DNA of 64,000 bases, from assembly GCA_963995525.1 (NCBI GenBank), contig CAXEFP010000908.1:682001-746000 (forward strand), in the 5' to 3' direction. Under the pieces are notes generated by a model. That model searched no databases and was not told the origin of the DNA. It saw only the letters and a program-made list of their open reading frames with translations. This DNA comes from Escarpia spicata (taxonomy: Eukaryota; Annelida; Polychaeta; Sabellida; Siboglinidae). The translations under genes were made by a program, and so were the position numbers. Positions 52,818 to 64,000 of this stretch are shown in pieces; positions within the stretch are counted from its first letter, which is position 1, and the number at the start of each line of letters is the position of its first letter.

Positions 52818-55800
52818 CCCCATTTGATGTTTTATCTTGTCTAAAGCAGCAGTACATTCAGTACTCACGAGACAAACATGTCCCATGTCAAAATGTTCGA
52901 AAAAAATTAATGCATATCACAGCAAAACGGTATTTGTAGTGCACTTTTTTCGGCGGAAGGATCCTTAATGTGGTCTTACCCCAAATAGATGTTTTGCATG
53001 TTACAAATCTTCACGAAGGCTAGATTGATATCAAGCTACACACATAACTAGATTAATCACAAATGGGAATGCATGTTACCGTTCTATCTCCGTCACGTAA
53101 GTTACAAGAACATATTACGTAAGTTATAGGTGTGAAAACTAATCCCCATTTGAAGTTTTTTCTTATCTAAAGCAGCAGTACATTCAGTACTCACGAGACA
53201 AACATGTCCCATGTCAAAATGTTCGAAAAAAATTAATGCATATCACAGCAAAACGGTATTTGTAGTGCACTTTTTTCGGCGGAAGGATCCTTAATGTGGT
53301 CTTACCCCAAATATATGTTTTGCATGTTACAAATCTTCACGAAGGCTAGATTGATATCAAGCTACACACATAACTAGATTAATCACAAATGGGAATGCAT
53401 GTTACCGTTCTATCTCCGTCACGTAAGTTACAAGAACATATTACGTAAGTTATAGGTGTGAAAACTAATCCCCATTTGAAGTTTTTTCTTATCTAAAGCA
53501 GCAGTACATTCAGTACTCACGAGACAAACATGTCCCATGTCAAAGTGTTCGAAAAAAATTAATGCATATCACAGCAAAACGGTATTTGTAGTGCACTTTT
53601 TTCGGCGGAAGGATCCTTAATGTGGTCTTATCCCAAATAGATGATTTGCATGTTATAAATCTTCACGAAGGCTAGATTGATATCAAGCTACACACATAAC
53701 TAGATTAACCCCAAATGGGAATGCATGTTACCGTTTTATCCCCGTCACGTAAGTTACAAGAACATATTACGTAAGTTATAGGTGTGAAAACTCATCCCCA
53801 TTTGAAGTTTTTTCTTGTCTAAAGCAGCAGTACCTTCAGTACTCACGAGACAAACATGTCCCATATCAAAGTGTTCGAAAAAAATTAATGCATATCACAG
53901 CAAAACGGTATTTGTAATGCACTTTTTTCGGCGGAAGGATATTTAATGTGGTCTTACCCCAAATAGATGTTTTGCATGTTACAAATCTTCACGAAGGCTA
54001 GATTGATATCAAGCTACACACATAACTAGATTAACCCCAAATGGGAATGCATGTTACCGTTTTATCCCCGTCACGTAAGTTACAAGAACATATTACGTAA
54101 GTTATAGGTGTGAAAACTCATCCCCATTTGAAGTTTTTTCTTGTCTAAAGCAGCAGTACCTTCAGTACTCACGAGACAAACATGTCCCATATCAAAGTGT
54201 TCGAAAAAAATTAATGCATATCACAGCAAAACGGTATTTGTAGTGCACTTTTTTCGGCGGAAGGATCCTTAATGTGGTCTTATCCCAAATAGATGATTTG
54301 CATGTTACAAATCTTCACGAAGGCTAGATTGATATCAAGCTACACACATAACTAGATTAACCCCAAATGGGAATGCATGTTACCGTTTTATCCCCGTCAC
54401 GTAAGTTACAAGAACATATTACGTAATTTATAGGTGTGAAAACTAATCCCCATTTGAAGTTTTTTCTTATCTAAAGCAGCAGTACATTCAGTACTCACGA
54501 GACAAACATGTCCCATGTCAAAGTGTTCGAAAAAAATTAATGCATATCACAGCAAAACGGTATTTGTAGTGCACTTTTTTCGGCGGAAGGATCCTTAATG
54601 TGGTCTTATCCCAAATAGATGATTTGCATGTTACAAATCTTCACGAAGGCTAGATTGATATCAAGCTACACACATAACTAGATTAACCCCAAATGGGAAT
54701 GCATGTTACCGTTTTATCCCCGTCACGTAAGTTACAAGAACATATTACGTAAGTTATAGGTGTGAAAACTCATCCCCATTTGATGTTTTATCTTGTCTAA
54801 AGCAGCAGTACATTCAGTACTCACGAGACAAACATGTCCCATGTAAAAATGTCCAAAAAAAATTAATGCATATCACAGCAAAACGGTATTTGTAGTGCAC
54901 TTTTTTCGGCGGAAGGATCATTACTGTGGTCTTACCCCAAATAGATGTTTTGCATGTTACAAATCTTCACGAAGGCTAGATTGATATCAAGCTAAACACA
55001 TAATTAGATTAACCCCAAATGGGAATGCATGTTACCGTTTTATCCCCGTCACGTAAGTTACAAGAACATATTACGTAAGTTATAGGTGTGAAAACTCATC
55101 CCCATTTGATGTTTTATCTTGTCTAAAGCAGCAGTACATTCAGTACTCACGAGACAAACATGTCCCATGTCAAAATGTTCGAAAAAAATTAATGCATATC
55201 ACAGCATAACGGTATTTGTAGTGCACTTTTTTCGGCGGAAGGATCCTTAATGTGGTCTTACCCCAAATAGATGTTTTGCATGTTACAAATCTTCACGAAG
55301 GCTAGATTGATATCAAGCTACACACATAACTAGATTAACCCCAAATGGGAATGCATGTTACCGTTTTATCCCCGTCACGTAAGTTACAAGAACATATTAC
55401 GTAAGTTATAGGTGTGAAAACTCATCCCCATTTGATGTTTTATCTTGTCTAAAGCAGCAGTACATTCAGTACTCACGAGACAAACATGTCCCATGTCAAA
55501 ATGTTCGAAAAAAATTAATGCATATCACAGCAAAACGGTATTTGTAGTGCACTTTTTTCGGCGGAAGGATCCTTACTGTGGTCTTACCCCAAATAGATGT
55601 TTTGCATGTTACAAATCTTCACGAAGGCTAGATTGATATCAAGCTACACACATAACTAGATTAATCACAAATGGGAATGCATGTTACCGTTCTATCTCCG
55701 TCACGTAAGTTACAAGAACATATTACGTAAGTTATAGGTGTGAAAACTCATCCCCATTTGATGTTTTATCTTGTCTAAAGCAGCAGTACATTCAGTACTC

Positions 55801-56403
55801 ACGAGACAAACATGTCCCATGTCAAAATGTTCGAAAAAAATTAATGCATATCACAGCAAAACGGTATTTGTAGTGCACTTTTTTCGGCGGAAGGATCCTT
55901 AATGTGGTCTTATCCCAAATAGATGATTTGCATGTTACAAATCTTCACGAAGGCTAGATTGATATCAAGCTACACACATAACTAGATTAACCCCAAATGG
56001 GAATGCATGTTACCGTTTTATCCCCGTCACGTAAGTTACAAGAACATATTACGTAAGTTATAGGTGTGAAAACTCATCCCCATTTGATGTTTTATCTTGT
56101 CTAAAGCAGCAGTACATTCAGTACTCACGAGACAAACATGTCCCATGTCAAAATGTTCGAAAAAAATTAATGCATATTACAGCAAAACGGTATTTGTAGT
56201 GCACTTTTTTTGGCGGAAGGATCCTTAATGTGGTCTTACCCCAAATATATGTTTTGCATGTTACAAATCTTCACGAAGGCTAGATTGATATCAAGCTACA
56301 CACATAACTAGATTAACCCCAAATGGGAATGCATGTTACCGTTTTATCCCCGTCACGTAAGTTACAAGAACATATTACGTAAGTTATAGGTGTGAAAACT
56401 CAT
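52818..56403 (+). repeat. HOR unit of 11 monomers, second copy (3,586 bp)
   Basis: Order: v3, v9, v4, v2, v2/v6, v4, v5, v8, v7, v6, v1b. Ten of eleven positions match the previous unit by class, including the rare v2/v6 hybrid and the gtaaaaatg change in v5. Differences seen are v1b rather than v2 at the end, gaag rather than gatg in the v2 member, and loss of the extra A. Confidence 0.85.
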
Positions 56404-57707
56404 CCCCATTTGATGTTTTATCTTGTCTAAAGCAGCAGTACATTCAGTACTCACGAGACAAACATGTCCCATGTCAAAATGTTCGAAAAAAATTAATGCA
56501 TATCACAGCAAAACGGTATTTGTAGTGCACTTTTTTCGGCGGAAGGATCCTTACTATGGTCTTACCCCAAATAGATGTTTTGCATGTTACAAATCTTCAT
56601 GAAGGCTAGATTGATATCAAGCTACACACATAACTAGATTAACCCCAAATGGGAATGCATGTTACCGTTTTATCCCCGTCACGTAAGTTACAAGAACATA
56701 TTACGTAAGTTATAGGTGTGAAAACTCATCCCCATTTGATGTTTTATCTTGTCTAAAGCAGCAGTACATTCAGTACTCACGAGACAAACATGTCCCATGT
56801 CAAAATGTTCGAAAAAAATTAATGCATATCACAGTAAAACGGTATTTGTAGTGCACTTTTTTCGGCGGAAGGATCCTTAATGTGGTCTTACCCCAAATAG
56901 ATGTTTTGCATGTTACAAATCTTCACGAAGGCTAGATTGATATCAAGCTACACACATAACTAGATTAATCACAAATGGGAATGCATGTTACCGTTCTATC
57001 TCCGTCACGTAAGTTACAAGAACATATTACGTAAGTTATAGGTGTGAAAACTAATCCCCATTTGAAGTTTTTTCTTATCTAAAGCAGCAGTACATTCAGT
57101 ACTCACGAGACAAACATGTCCCATGTCAAAGTGTTCGAAAACAATTAATGCATATCACAGCAAAACGGTATTTGTAGTGCACTTTTTTCGGCGGAAGGAT
57201 CCTTAATGTGGTCTTATCCCAAATAGATGATTTGCATGTTACAAATCTTCACGAAGGCTAGATTGATATCAAGCTACACACATAACTAGATTAACCCCAA
57301 ATGGGAATGCATGTTACCGTTTTATCCCCGTCACGTAAGTTACAAGAACATATTACGTAAGTTATAGGTGTGAAAACTCATCCCCATTTGATGTTTTATC
57401 TTGTCTAAAGCAGCAGTACATTCAGTACTCACGAGACAAACATGTCCCATGTCAAAATGTCCAAAAAAAATTAATGCATATCACAGCAAAACGGTATTTG
57501 TAGTGCACTTTTTTCGGCGGAAGGATCATTACTGTGGTCTTACCCCAAATAGATGTTTTGCATGTTACAAATCTTCACGAAGGCTAGATTGATATCAAGC
57601 TAAACACATAATTAGATTAACCCCAAATGGGAATGCATGTTACCGTTTTATCCCCGTCACGTAAGTTACAAGAACATATTACGTAAGTTATAGGTGTGAA
57701 AACTCAT

Positions 57708-59011
57708 CCCCATTTGATGTTTTATCTTGTCTAAAGCAGCAGTACATTCAGTACTCACGAGACAAACATGTCCCATGTCAAAATGTTCGAAAAAAATTAA
57801 TGCATATCACAGCATAACGGTATTTGTAGTGCACTTTTTTCGGCGGAAGGATCCTTAATGTGGTCTTACCCCAAATAGATGTTTTGCATGTTACAAATCT
57901 TCACGAAGGCTAGATTGATATCAAGCTACACACATAACTAGATTAACCCCAAATGGGAATGCATGTTACCGTTTTATCCCCGTCACGTAAGTTACAAGAA
58001 CATATTACGTAAGTTATAGGTGTGAAAACTCATCCCCATTTGATGTTTTATCTTGTCTAAAGCAGCAGTACATTCAGTACTCACGAGACAAACATGTCCC
58101 ATGTCAAAATGTTCGAAAAAAATTAATGCATATCACAGCAAAACGGTATTTGTAGTGCACTTTTTTCGGCGGAAGGATCCTTACTGTGGTCTTACCCCAA
58201 ATAGATGTTTTGCATGTTACAAATCTTCACGAAGGCTAGATTGATATCAAGCTACACACATAACTAGATTAATCACAAATGGGAATGCATGTTACCGTTC
58301 TATCTCCGTCACGTAAGTTACAAGAACATATTACGTAAGTTATAGGTGTGAAAACTCATCCCCATTTGATGTTTTATCTTGTCTAAAGCAGCAGTACATT
58401 CAGTACTCACGAGACAAACATGTCCCATGTCAAAATGTTCGAAAAAAATTAATGCATATCACAGCATAACGGTATTTGTAGTGCACTTTTTTCGGCGGAA
58501 GGATCCTTAATGTGGTCTTACCCCAAATAGATGTTTTGCATGTTACAAATCTTCACGAAGGCTAGATTGATATCAAGCTACACACATAACTAGATTAACC
58601 CCAAATGGGAATGCATGTTACCGTTTTATCCCCGTCACGTAAGTTACAAGAACATATTACGTAAGTTATAGGTGTGAAAACTCATCCCCATTTGATGTTT
58701 TATCTTGTCTAAAGCAGCAGTACATTCAGTACTCACGAGACAAACATGTCCCATGTCAAAATGTTCGAAAAAAATTAATGCATATCACAGCAAAACGGTA
58801 TTTGTAGTGCACTTTTTTCGGCGGAAGGATCCTTACTGTGGTCTTACCCCAAATAGATGTTTTGCATGTTACAAATCTTCACGAAGGCTAGATTGATATC
58901 AAGCTACACACATAACTAGATTAATCACAAATGGGAATGCATGTTACCGTTCTATCTCCGTCACGTAAGTTACAAGAACATATTACGTAAGTTATAGGTG
59001 TGAAAACTCAT
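57708..59011 (+). repeat. Tandem dimer duplication v8-v7, 2 x 652 bp
   Basis: v8-v7 occurs at 57708-58359 and again at 58360-59011. Both v8 copies have gcataacgg with aacccc; both v7 copies have ccttactg with aatcac. This gives the only v8 in the window not preceded by a v5-type monomer. Confidence 0.83.
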
Positions 59012-59337
59012 CCCCATTTGATGTTTTATCTTGTCTAAAGCAGCAGTACATTCAGTACTCACGAGACAAACATGTCCCATGTCAAAATGTTCGAAAAAAA
59101 TTAATGCATATCACAGCAAAACGGTATTTGTAGTGCACTTTTTTCGGCGGAAGGATCCTTAATGTGGTCTTATCCCAAATAGATGATTTGCATGTTACAA
59201 ATCTTCACGAAGGCTAGATTGATATCAAGCTACACACATAACTAGATTAACCCCAAATGGGAATGCATGTTACCGTTTTATCCCCGTCACGTAAGTTACA
59301 AGAACATATTACGTAAGTTATAGGTGTGAAAACTCAT

Positions 59338-59661
59338 CCCCATTTGATGTTTTATCTTGTCTAAAGCAGCAGTACATTCAGTACTCACGAGACAAACATG
59401 TCCCATGTCAAAATGTTCGAAAAAAATTAATGCATATTACAGCAAAACGGTATTTGTAGTGCACTTTTTTTGGCGGAAGGATCCTTAATGTGGTCTTATC
59501 CCAAATAGATGATTTGCATGTTACAAATCTTCACGAAGGCTAGATTGATATCAAGCCACACATAACTAGATTAATCACAAATGGGAATGCATGTTACCGT
59601 TCTATCTCCGTCACGTAAGTTACAAGAACATATTACGTAAGTTATAGGTGTGAAAACTAAT
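59338..59661 (+). repeat. Hybrid monomer v1b/v6-like with 2-bp deletion
   Basis: It has the private catattac and ttggcgg of the v1b copy at 56078, ten monomers to the left, then tatccc/gatgattt and an aatcac right end. Near 59555 tcaagccacacat replaces tcaagctacacacat, a net loss of two bases. Length is 324 bp. Confidence 0.8.
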
Positions 59662-60965
59662 CCCCATTTGAAGTTTTTTCTTATCTAAAGCAGCAGTACA
59701 TTCAGTACTCACGAGACAAACATGTCCCATGTCAAAGTGTTCGAAAAAAATTAATGCATATCACAGCAAAACGGTATTTGTAGTGCACTTTTTTCGGCGG
59801 AAGGATCCTTAATGTGGTCTTATCCCAAATAGATGATTTGCATGTTACAAATCTTCACGAAGGCTAGATTGATATCAAGCTACACACATAACTAGATTAA
59901 CCCCAAATGGGAATGCATGTTACCGTTTTATCCCCGTCACGTAAGTTACAAGAACATATTACGTAAGTTATAGGTGTGAAAACTCATCCCCATTTGATGT
60001 TTTATCTTGTCTAAAGCAGCATTACATTCAGTACTCACGAGACAAACATGTCCCATGTCAAAATGTCCAAAAAAAATTAATGCATATCACAGCAAAACGG
60101 TATTTGTAGTGCACTTTTTTCGGCGGAAGGATCATTACTGTGGTCTTACCCCAAATAGATGTTTTGCATGTTACAAATCTTCACGAAGGCTAGATTGATA
60201 TCAAGCTAAACACATAATTAGATTAACCCCAAATGGGAATGCATGTTACCGTTTTATCCCCGTCACGTAAGTTACAAGAACATATTACGTAAGTTATAGG
60301 TGTGAAAACTCATCCCCATTTGATGTTTTATGTTGTCTAAAGCAGCAGTACATTCAGTACTCACGAGACAAACATGTCCCATGTCAAAATGTTCGAAAAA
60401 AATTAATGCATATCACAGCAAAACGGTATTTGTAGTGCACTTTTTTCGGCGGAAGGATCCTTAATGTGGTCTTATCCCAAATAGATGATTTGCATGTTAC
60501 AAATCTTCACGAAGGCTAGATTGATATCAAGCTACACACATAACTAGATTAACCCCAAATGGGAATGCATGTTACCGTTTTATCCCCGTCACGTAAGTTA
60601 CAAGAACATATTACGTAAGTTATAGGTGTGAAAACTCATCCCCATTTGATGTTTTATCTTGTCTAAAGCAGCAGTACATTCAGTACTCACGAGACAAACA
60701 TGTCCCATGTCAAAATGTTCGAAAAAAATTAATGCATATCACAGCAAAACGGTATTTGTAGTGCACTTTTTTCGGCGGAAGGATCCTTAATGTGGTCTTA
60801 CCCCAAATAGATGTTTTGCATGTTACAAATCTTCACGAAGGCTAGATTGATATCAAGCTACACACATAACTAGATTAATCACAAATGGGAATGCATGTTA
60901 CCGTTCTATCTCCGTCACGTAAGTTACAAGAACATATTACGTAAGTTATAGGTGTGAAAACTAAT

Positions 60966-61291
60966 CCCCATTTGAAGTTTTTTCTTATCTAAAGCAGCAG
61001 TACATTCAGTACTCACGAGACAAACATGTCCCATGTCAAAGTGTTCGAAAAAAATTAATGCATATCACAGCAAAACGGTATTTGTAGTGCACTTTTTTCG
61101 GCGGAAGGATCCTTAATGTGGTCTTACCCCAAATAGATGTTTTGCATGTTACAAATCTTCACGAAGGCTAGATTGATATCAAGCTACACACATAACTAGA
61201 TTAACCCCAAATGGGAATGCATGTAACCGTTTTATCCCCGTCACGTAAGTTACAAGAACATATTACGTAAGTTATAGGTGTGAAAACTCAT
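60966..61291 (+). repeat. Hybrid monomer v4/v7-like
   Basis: The left part is v4 (gaag, cttatc, aaagtg), then tacccc, tagatgtttt and aacccc as in v7 or v8, but with ccttaatg. It also has atgtaaccg, a change shared only with the v5 copy at 1629 as far as I saw. Confidence 0.7.
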
Positions 61292-62764
61292 CCCCATTTG
61301 ATGTTTTATCTTGTCTAAAGCAGCAGTACATTCAGTACTCACGAGACAAACATGTCCCATGTCAAAATGTTCGAAAAAAATTAATGCATATCACAGCAAA
61401 ACGGTATTTGTAGTGCACTTTTTTCGGCGGAAGGATCCTTACTGTGGTCTTACCCCAAATAGATGTTTTGCATGTTACAAATCTTCACGAAGGCTAGATT
61501 GATATCAAGCTACACACATAACTAGATTAAACCCAAATGGGAATGCATGTTACCGTTTTATCCCCGTCACGTAAGTTACAAGAACATATTACGTAAGTTA
61601 TAGGTGTGAAAACTCATCCCCATTTGATGTTTTATCTTGCCTAAAGCAGCAGTACATTCAGTACTCACGAGACAAACATGTCCCATGTCAAAATGTTCGA
61701 AAAAAATTAATGCATATCACAGCAAAACGGTATTTGTAGTGCACTTTTTTCGGCGGAAGGATCCTTAATGTGGTCTTACCCCAAATAGATGTTTTGCATG
61801 TTACAAATCTTCACGAAGGCTAGATTGATATCAAGCTACACACATAACTAGATTAATCACAAATGGGAATGCATGTTACCGTTCTATCTCCGTCACGTAA
61901 GTTACAAGAACATATTACGTAAGTTATAGGTGTGAAAACTAATCCCCATTTGAAGTTTTTTCTTATCTAAAGCAGCAGTACATTCAGTACTCACGAGACA
62001 AACATGTCCCATGTCAAAGTGTTCGAAAAAAATTAATGCATATCACAGCAAAACGGTATTTGTAGTGCACTTTTTTCGGCGGAAGGATCCTTAATGTGGT
62101 CTTATCCCAAATAGATGATTTGCATGTTACAAATCTTCACGAAGGCTAGATTGATATCAAGCTACACACATAACTAGATTAACCCCAAATGGGAATGCAT
62201 GTTACCGTTTTATCCCCGTCACGTAAGTTACAAGAACATATTACGTAAGTTATAGGTGTGAAAACTCATCCCCATTTGATGTTTTATCTTGTATAAAGCA
62301 GCAGTACATTCAGTACTCACGAGACAAACATGTCCCATGTCAAAATGTCCAAAAAAAATTAATGCATATCACAGCAAAACGGTATTTGTAGTGCACTTTT
62401 TTCGGCGGAAGGATCATTACTGTGGTCTTACCCCAAATAGATGTTTTGCATGTTACAAATCTTCACGAAGGCTAGATTGATATCAAGCTAAACACATAAT
62501 TAGATTAACCCCAAATGGGAATGCATGTTACCGTTTTATCCCCGTCACGTAAGTTACAAGAACATATTACGTAAGTTATAGGTGTGAAAACTCATCCCCA
62601 TTTGATGTTTTATCTTGTCTAAAGCAGCAGTACATTCAGTACTCACGAGACAAACATGTCCCATGTCAAAATGTTCGAAAAAAATTAATGCATATCACAG
62701 CATAACGGTATTTGTAGTGCACTTTTTTCGGCGGAAGGATCCTTAATGTGGTCTTACCCCAAAT

Positions 62765-62782
62765 AGATGTTTTCATGTTACA
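62765..62782 (+). other. 1-bp deletion in v8 monomer
   Basis: gttttcatgttac replaces gttttgcatgttac, removing the G of the first TGCATGTTAC element. The monomer is 325 bp. Confidence 0.85.
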
Positions 62783-64000
62783 AATCTTCACGAAGGCTAG
62801 ATTGATATCAAGCTACACACATAACTAGATTAACCCCAAATGGGAATGCATGTTACCGTTTTATCCCCGTCACGTACGTTACAAGAACATATTACGTAAG
62901 TTATAGGTGTGAAAACTCATCCCCATTTGATGTTTTATCTTGTCTAAAGCAGCAGTACATTCAGTACTCACGAGACAAACATGTCCCATGTCAAAATGTT
63001 CGAAAAAAATTAATACATATCACAGCAAAACGGTATTTGTAGTGCACTTTTTTCGGCGGAAGGATCCTTACTGTGGTCTTACCCCAAATAGATGTTTTGC
63101 ATGTTACAAATCTTCACGAAGGCTAGATTGATATCAAGCTACACACATAACTAGATTAATCACAAATGGGAATGCATGTTACCGTTCTATCTCCGTCACG
63201 TAAGTTACAAGAACATATTACGTAAGTTATAGGTGTGAAAACTCATCCCCATTTGATGTTTTATCTTGTCTAAAGCAGCAGTACATTCAGTACTCACGAG
63301 ACAAACATGTCCCATGTCAAAATGTTCGAAACAAATTAATGCATATCACAGCAAAACGGTATTTGTAGTGCACTTTTTTCGGCGGAAGGATCCTTAATGT
63401 GGTCTTATCCCAAATAGATGATTTGCATGTTACAAATCTTCACGAAGGCTAGATTGATATCAAGCTACACACATAACTAGATTAACCCCAAATGGGAATG
63501 CATGTTACCGTTTTATCCCCGTCACGTAAGTTACAAGAACATATTACGTAAGTTATAGGTGTGAAAACTCATCCCCATTTGATGTTTTATCTTGTCTAAA
63601 GCAGCAGTACATTCAGTACTCACGAGACAAACATGTCCCATGTCAAAATGTCCAAAAAAAATTAATGCATATCACAGCAAAACGGTATTTGTAGTGCACT
63701 TTTTTCGGCGGAAGGATCATTACTGTGGTCTTACCCCAAATAGATGTTTTGCATGTTACAAATCTTCACGAAGGCTAGATTGATATCAAGCTAAACACAT
63801 AATTAGATTAACCCCAAATGGGAATGCATGTTACCGTTTTATCCCCGTCACGTAAGTTACAAGAACATATTACGTAAGTTATAGGTGTGAAAACTCATCC
63901 CCATTTGATGTTTTATCTTGTCTAAAGCAGCAGTACATTCAGTACTCACGAGACAAACATGTCCTATGTCAAAATGTTCGAAAAAAATTAATGCATATCA

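Larger units (their letters stand above)
1..64000 (+). repeat. Satellite DNA array, 326-bp monomer, head to tail
   Basis: Every stretch of the window is a copy of one 326-bp unit in the same orientation; equivalent landmarks recur at 325, 651, 977, 1303 and so on to 63899. Net phase drift over 64 kb is only +4 bp, from seven indels. Copies differ by scattered substitutions, most at about 20 shared diagnostic positions, so this is a homogenised eukaryotic satellite. GC is about 37% by hand count of one monomer. No stretch of 300 bases is free of the repeat and no unrelated sequence interrupts it. Role is inferred only: structural heterochromatin, possibly centromeric. The phase chosen (monomer opens at CCCCATTTGA) is arbitrary; true array edges are outside the window. 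Confidence 0.98.
56404..64000 (+). repeat. v5-v8-v7 module block, monomers 174-197
   Basis: Order: v7, v3, v4, v5, v8, v7, v8, v7, v6, v1b/v6, v4, v5, v6, v3, v4/v7, v7, v3, v4, v5, v8, v7, v6, v5, partial. The module v4-v5-v8-v7 occurs at 57056 and 61944 and also in the two 11-monomer units to the left. The monomer at 61292 has aaaccc. The final 102 bp (63899-64000) are the left third of one monomer and cannot be classed beyond a gatg/aaaatg start. Confidence 0.8.

Noticed and set aside
1..64000. CRISPR array
   Set aside because: The repeat is a continuous 326-bp unit with no short-repeat/unique-spacer alternation; all of the unit is repeated.
1..64000. Tandem array of rRNA, tRNA or other RNA genes
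   Set aside because: No tRNA-like A/B boxes with cloverleaf pairing, no 5S-like or rRNA core words, and the monomer has no terminator-type T-run next to a promoter-like element.
1..64000. Retrotransposon LTRs or transposon ends
   Set aside because: No reading frames for integrase, reverse transcriptase or transposase, no target-site duplications, and no break in monomer periodicity.
1..64000. Bacterial or phage origin of the window
   Set aside because: No coding density at all over 64 kb and a single satellite repeat; this is a eukaryotic heterochromatin pattern.

Overview
The whole 64 kb window is one uninterrupted tandem satellite array. It holds 195 complete head-to-tail monomers of about 326 bp, plus a first monomer lacking its first 2 bases and a 102-bp partial monomer at the right edge. 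I see no protein-coding gene, RNA gene, transposon, CRISPR array or unique sequence on either strand, and no orientation switch. A hand count of the monomer at 651-976 gives about 37% GC with about 10 CpGs. An array this long and homogeneous fits nuclear heterochromatin (centromeric, pericentromeric or other) of a eukaryote with a large genome, most likely a plant. Monomer length plus one BamHI site (GGATCC) in most copies recalls the beet BamHI/pBV centromeric satellite family. That link rests on size and restriction site only; I could not compare sequences.

The monomers are not all alike. Linked diagnostic bases sort them into about nine recurring variant classes, called v1-v9 here, plus hybrids. 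Offsets count from the first C of the CCCC that opens each monomer (for example, base 651 is offset 1). The classes recur in ordered strings, giving a mosaic of higher-order repeats (HORs). By position: 1-2606, mixed v1-v6 string; 2607-9452, a 10-monomer unit followed by an 11-monomer version of it; 9453-13038, transition with a v6-v5 dimer; 13039-17602, 5-monomer and 4-monomer units built on v7-v3-v4-v2; 17603-31300, two long super-units of the same core punctuated by v4/v1b and v5b markers; 31301-39775, an 8-monomer unit v5-v8-v6-v3-v4-v2-v3-v4; 39776-49230, a region rich in v9, v4 and v2 that lies inside a longer stretch lacking v5 and v7; 49231-56403, an 11-monomer unit present twice; 56404-64000, v5-v8-v7 modules.

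Nothing here acts as a gene system. What the window records is how a satellite evolves: duplications of 2, 3, 4, 5, 6, 7, 8, 10, 11 and 17 monomers, hybrid monomers from crossover or conversion, C-to-T changes at CpG that mark classes, and rare 1-7 bp indels. Each monomer carries small internal structures (a partly duplicated segment, a 22-bp-spaced direct repeat, several dyads) that could matter for chromatin, but no function is shown by the sequence.
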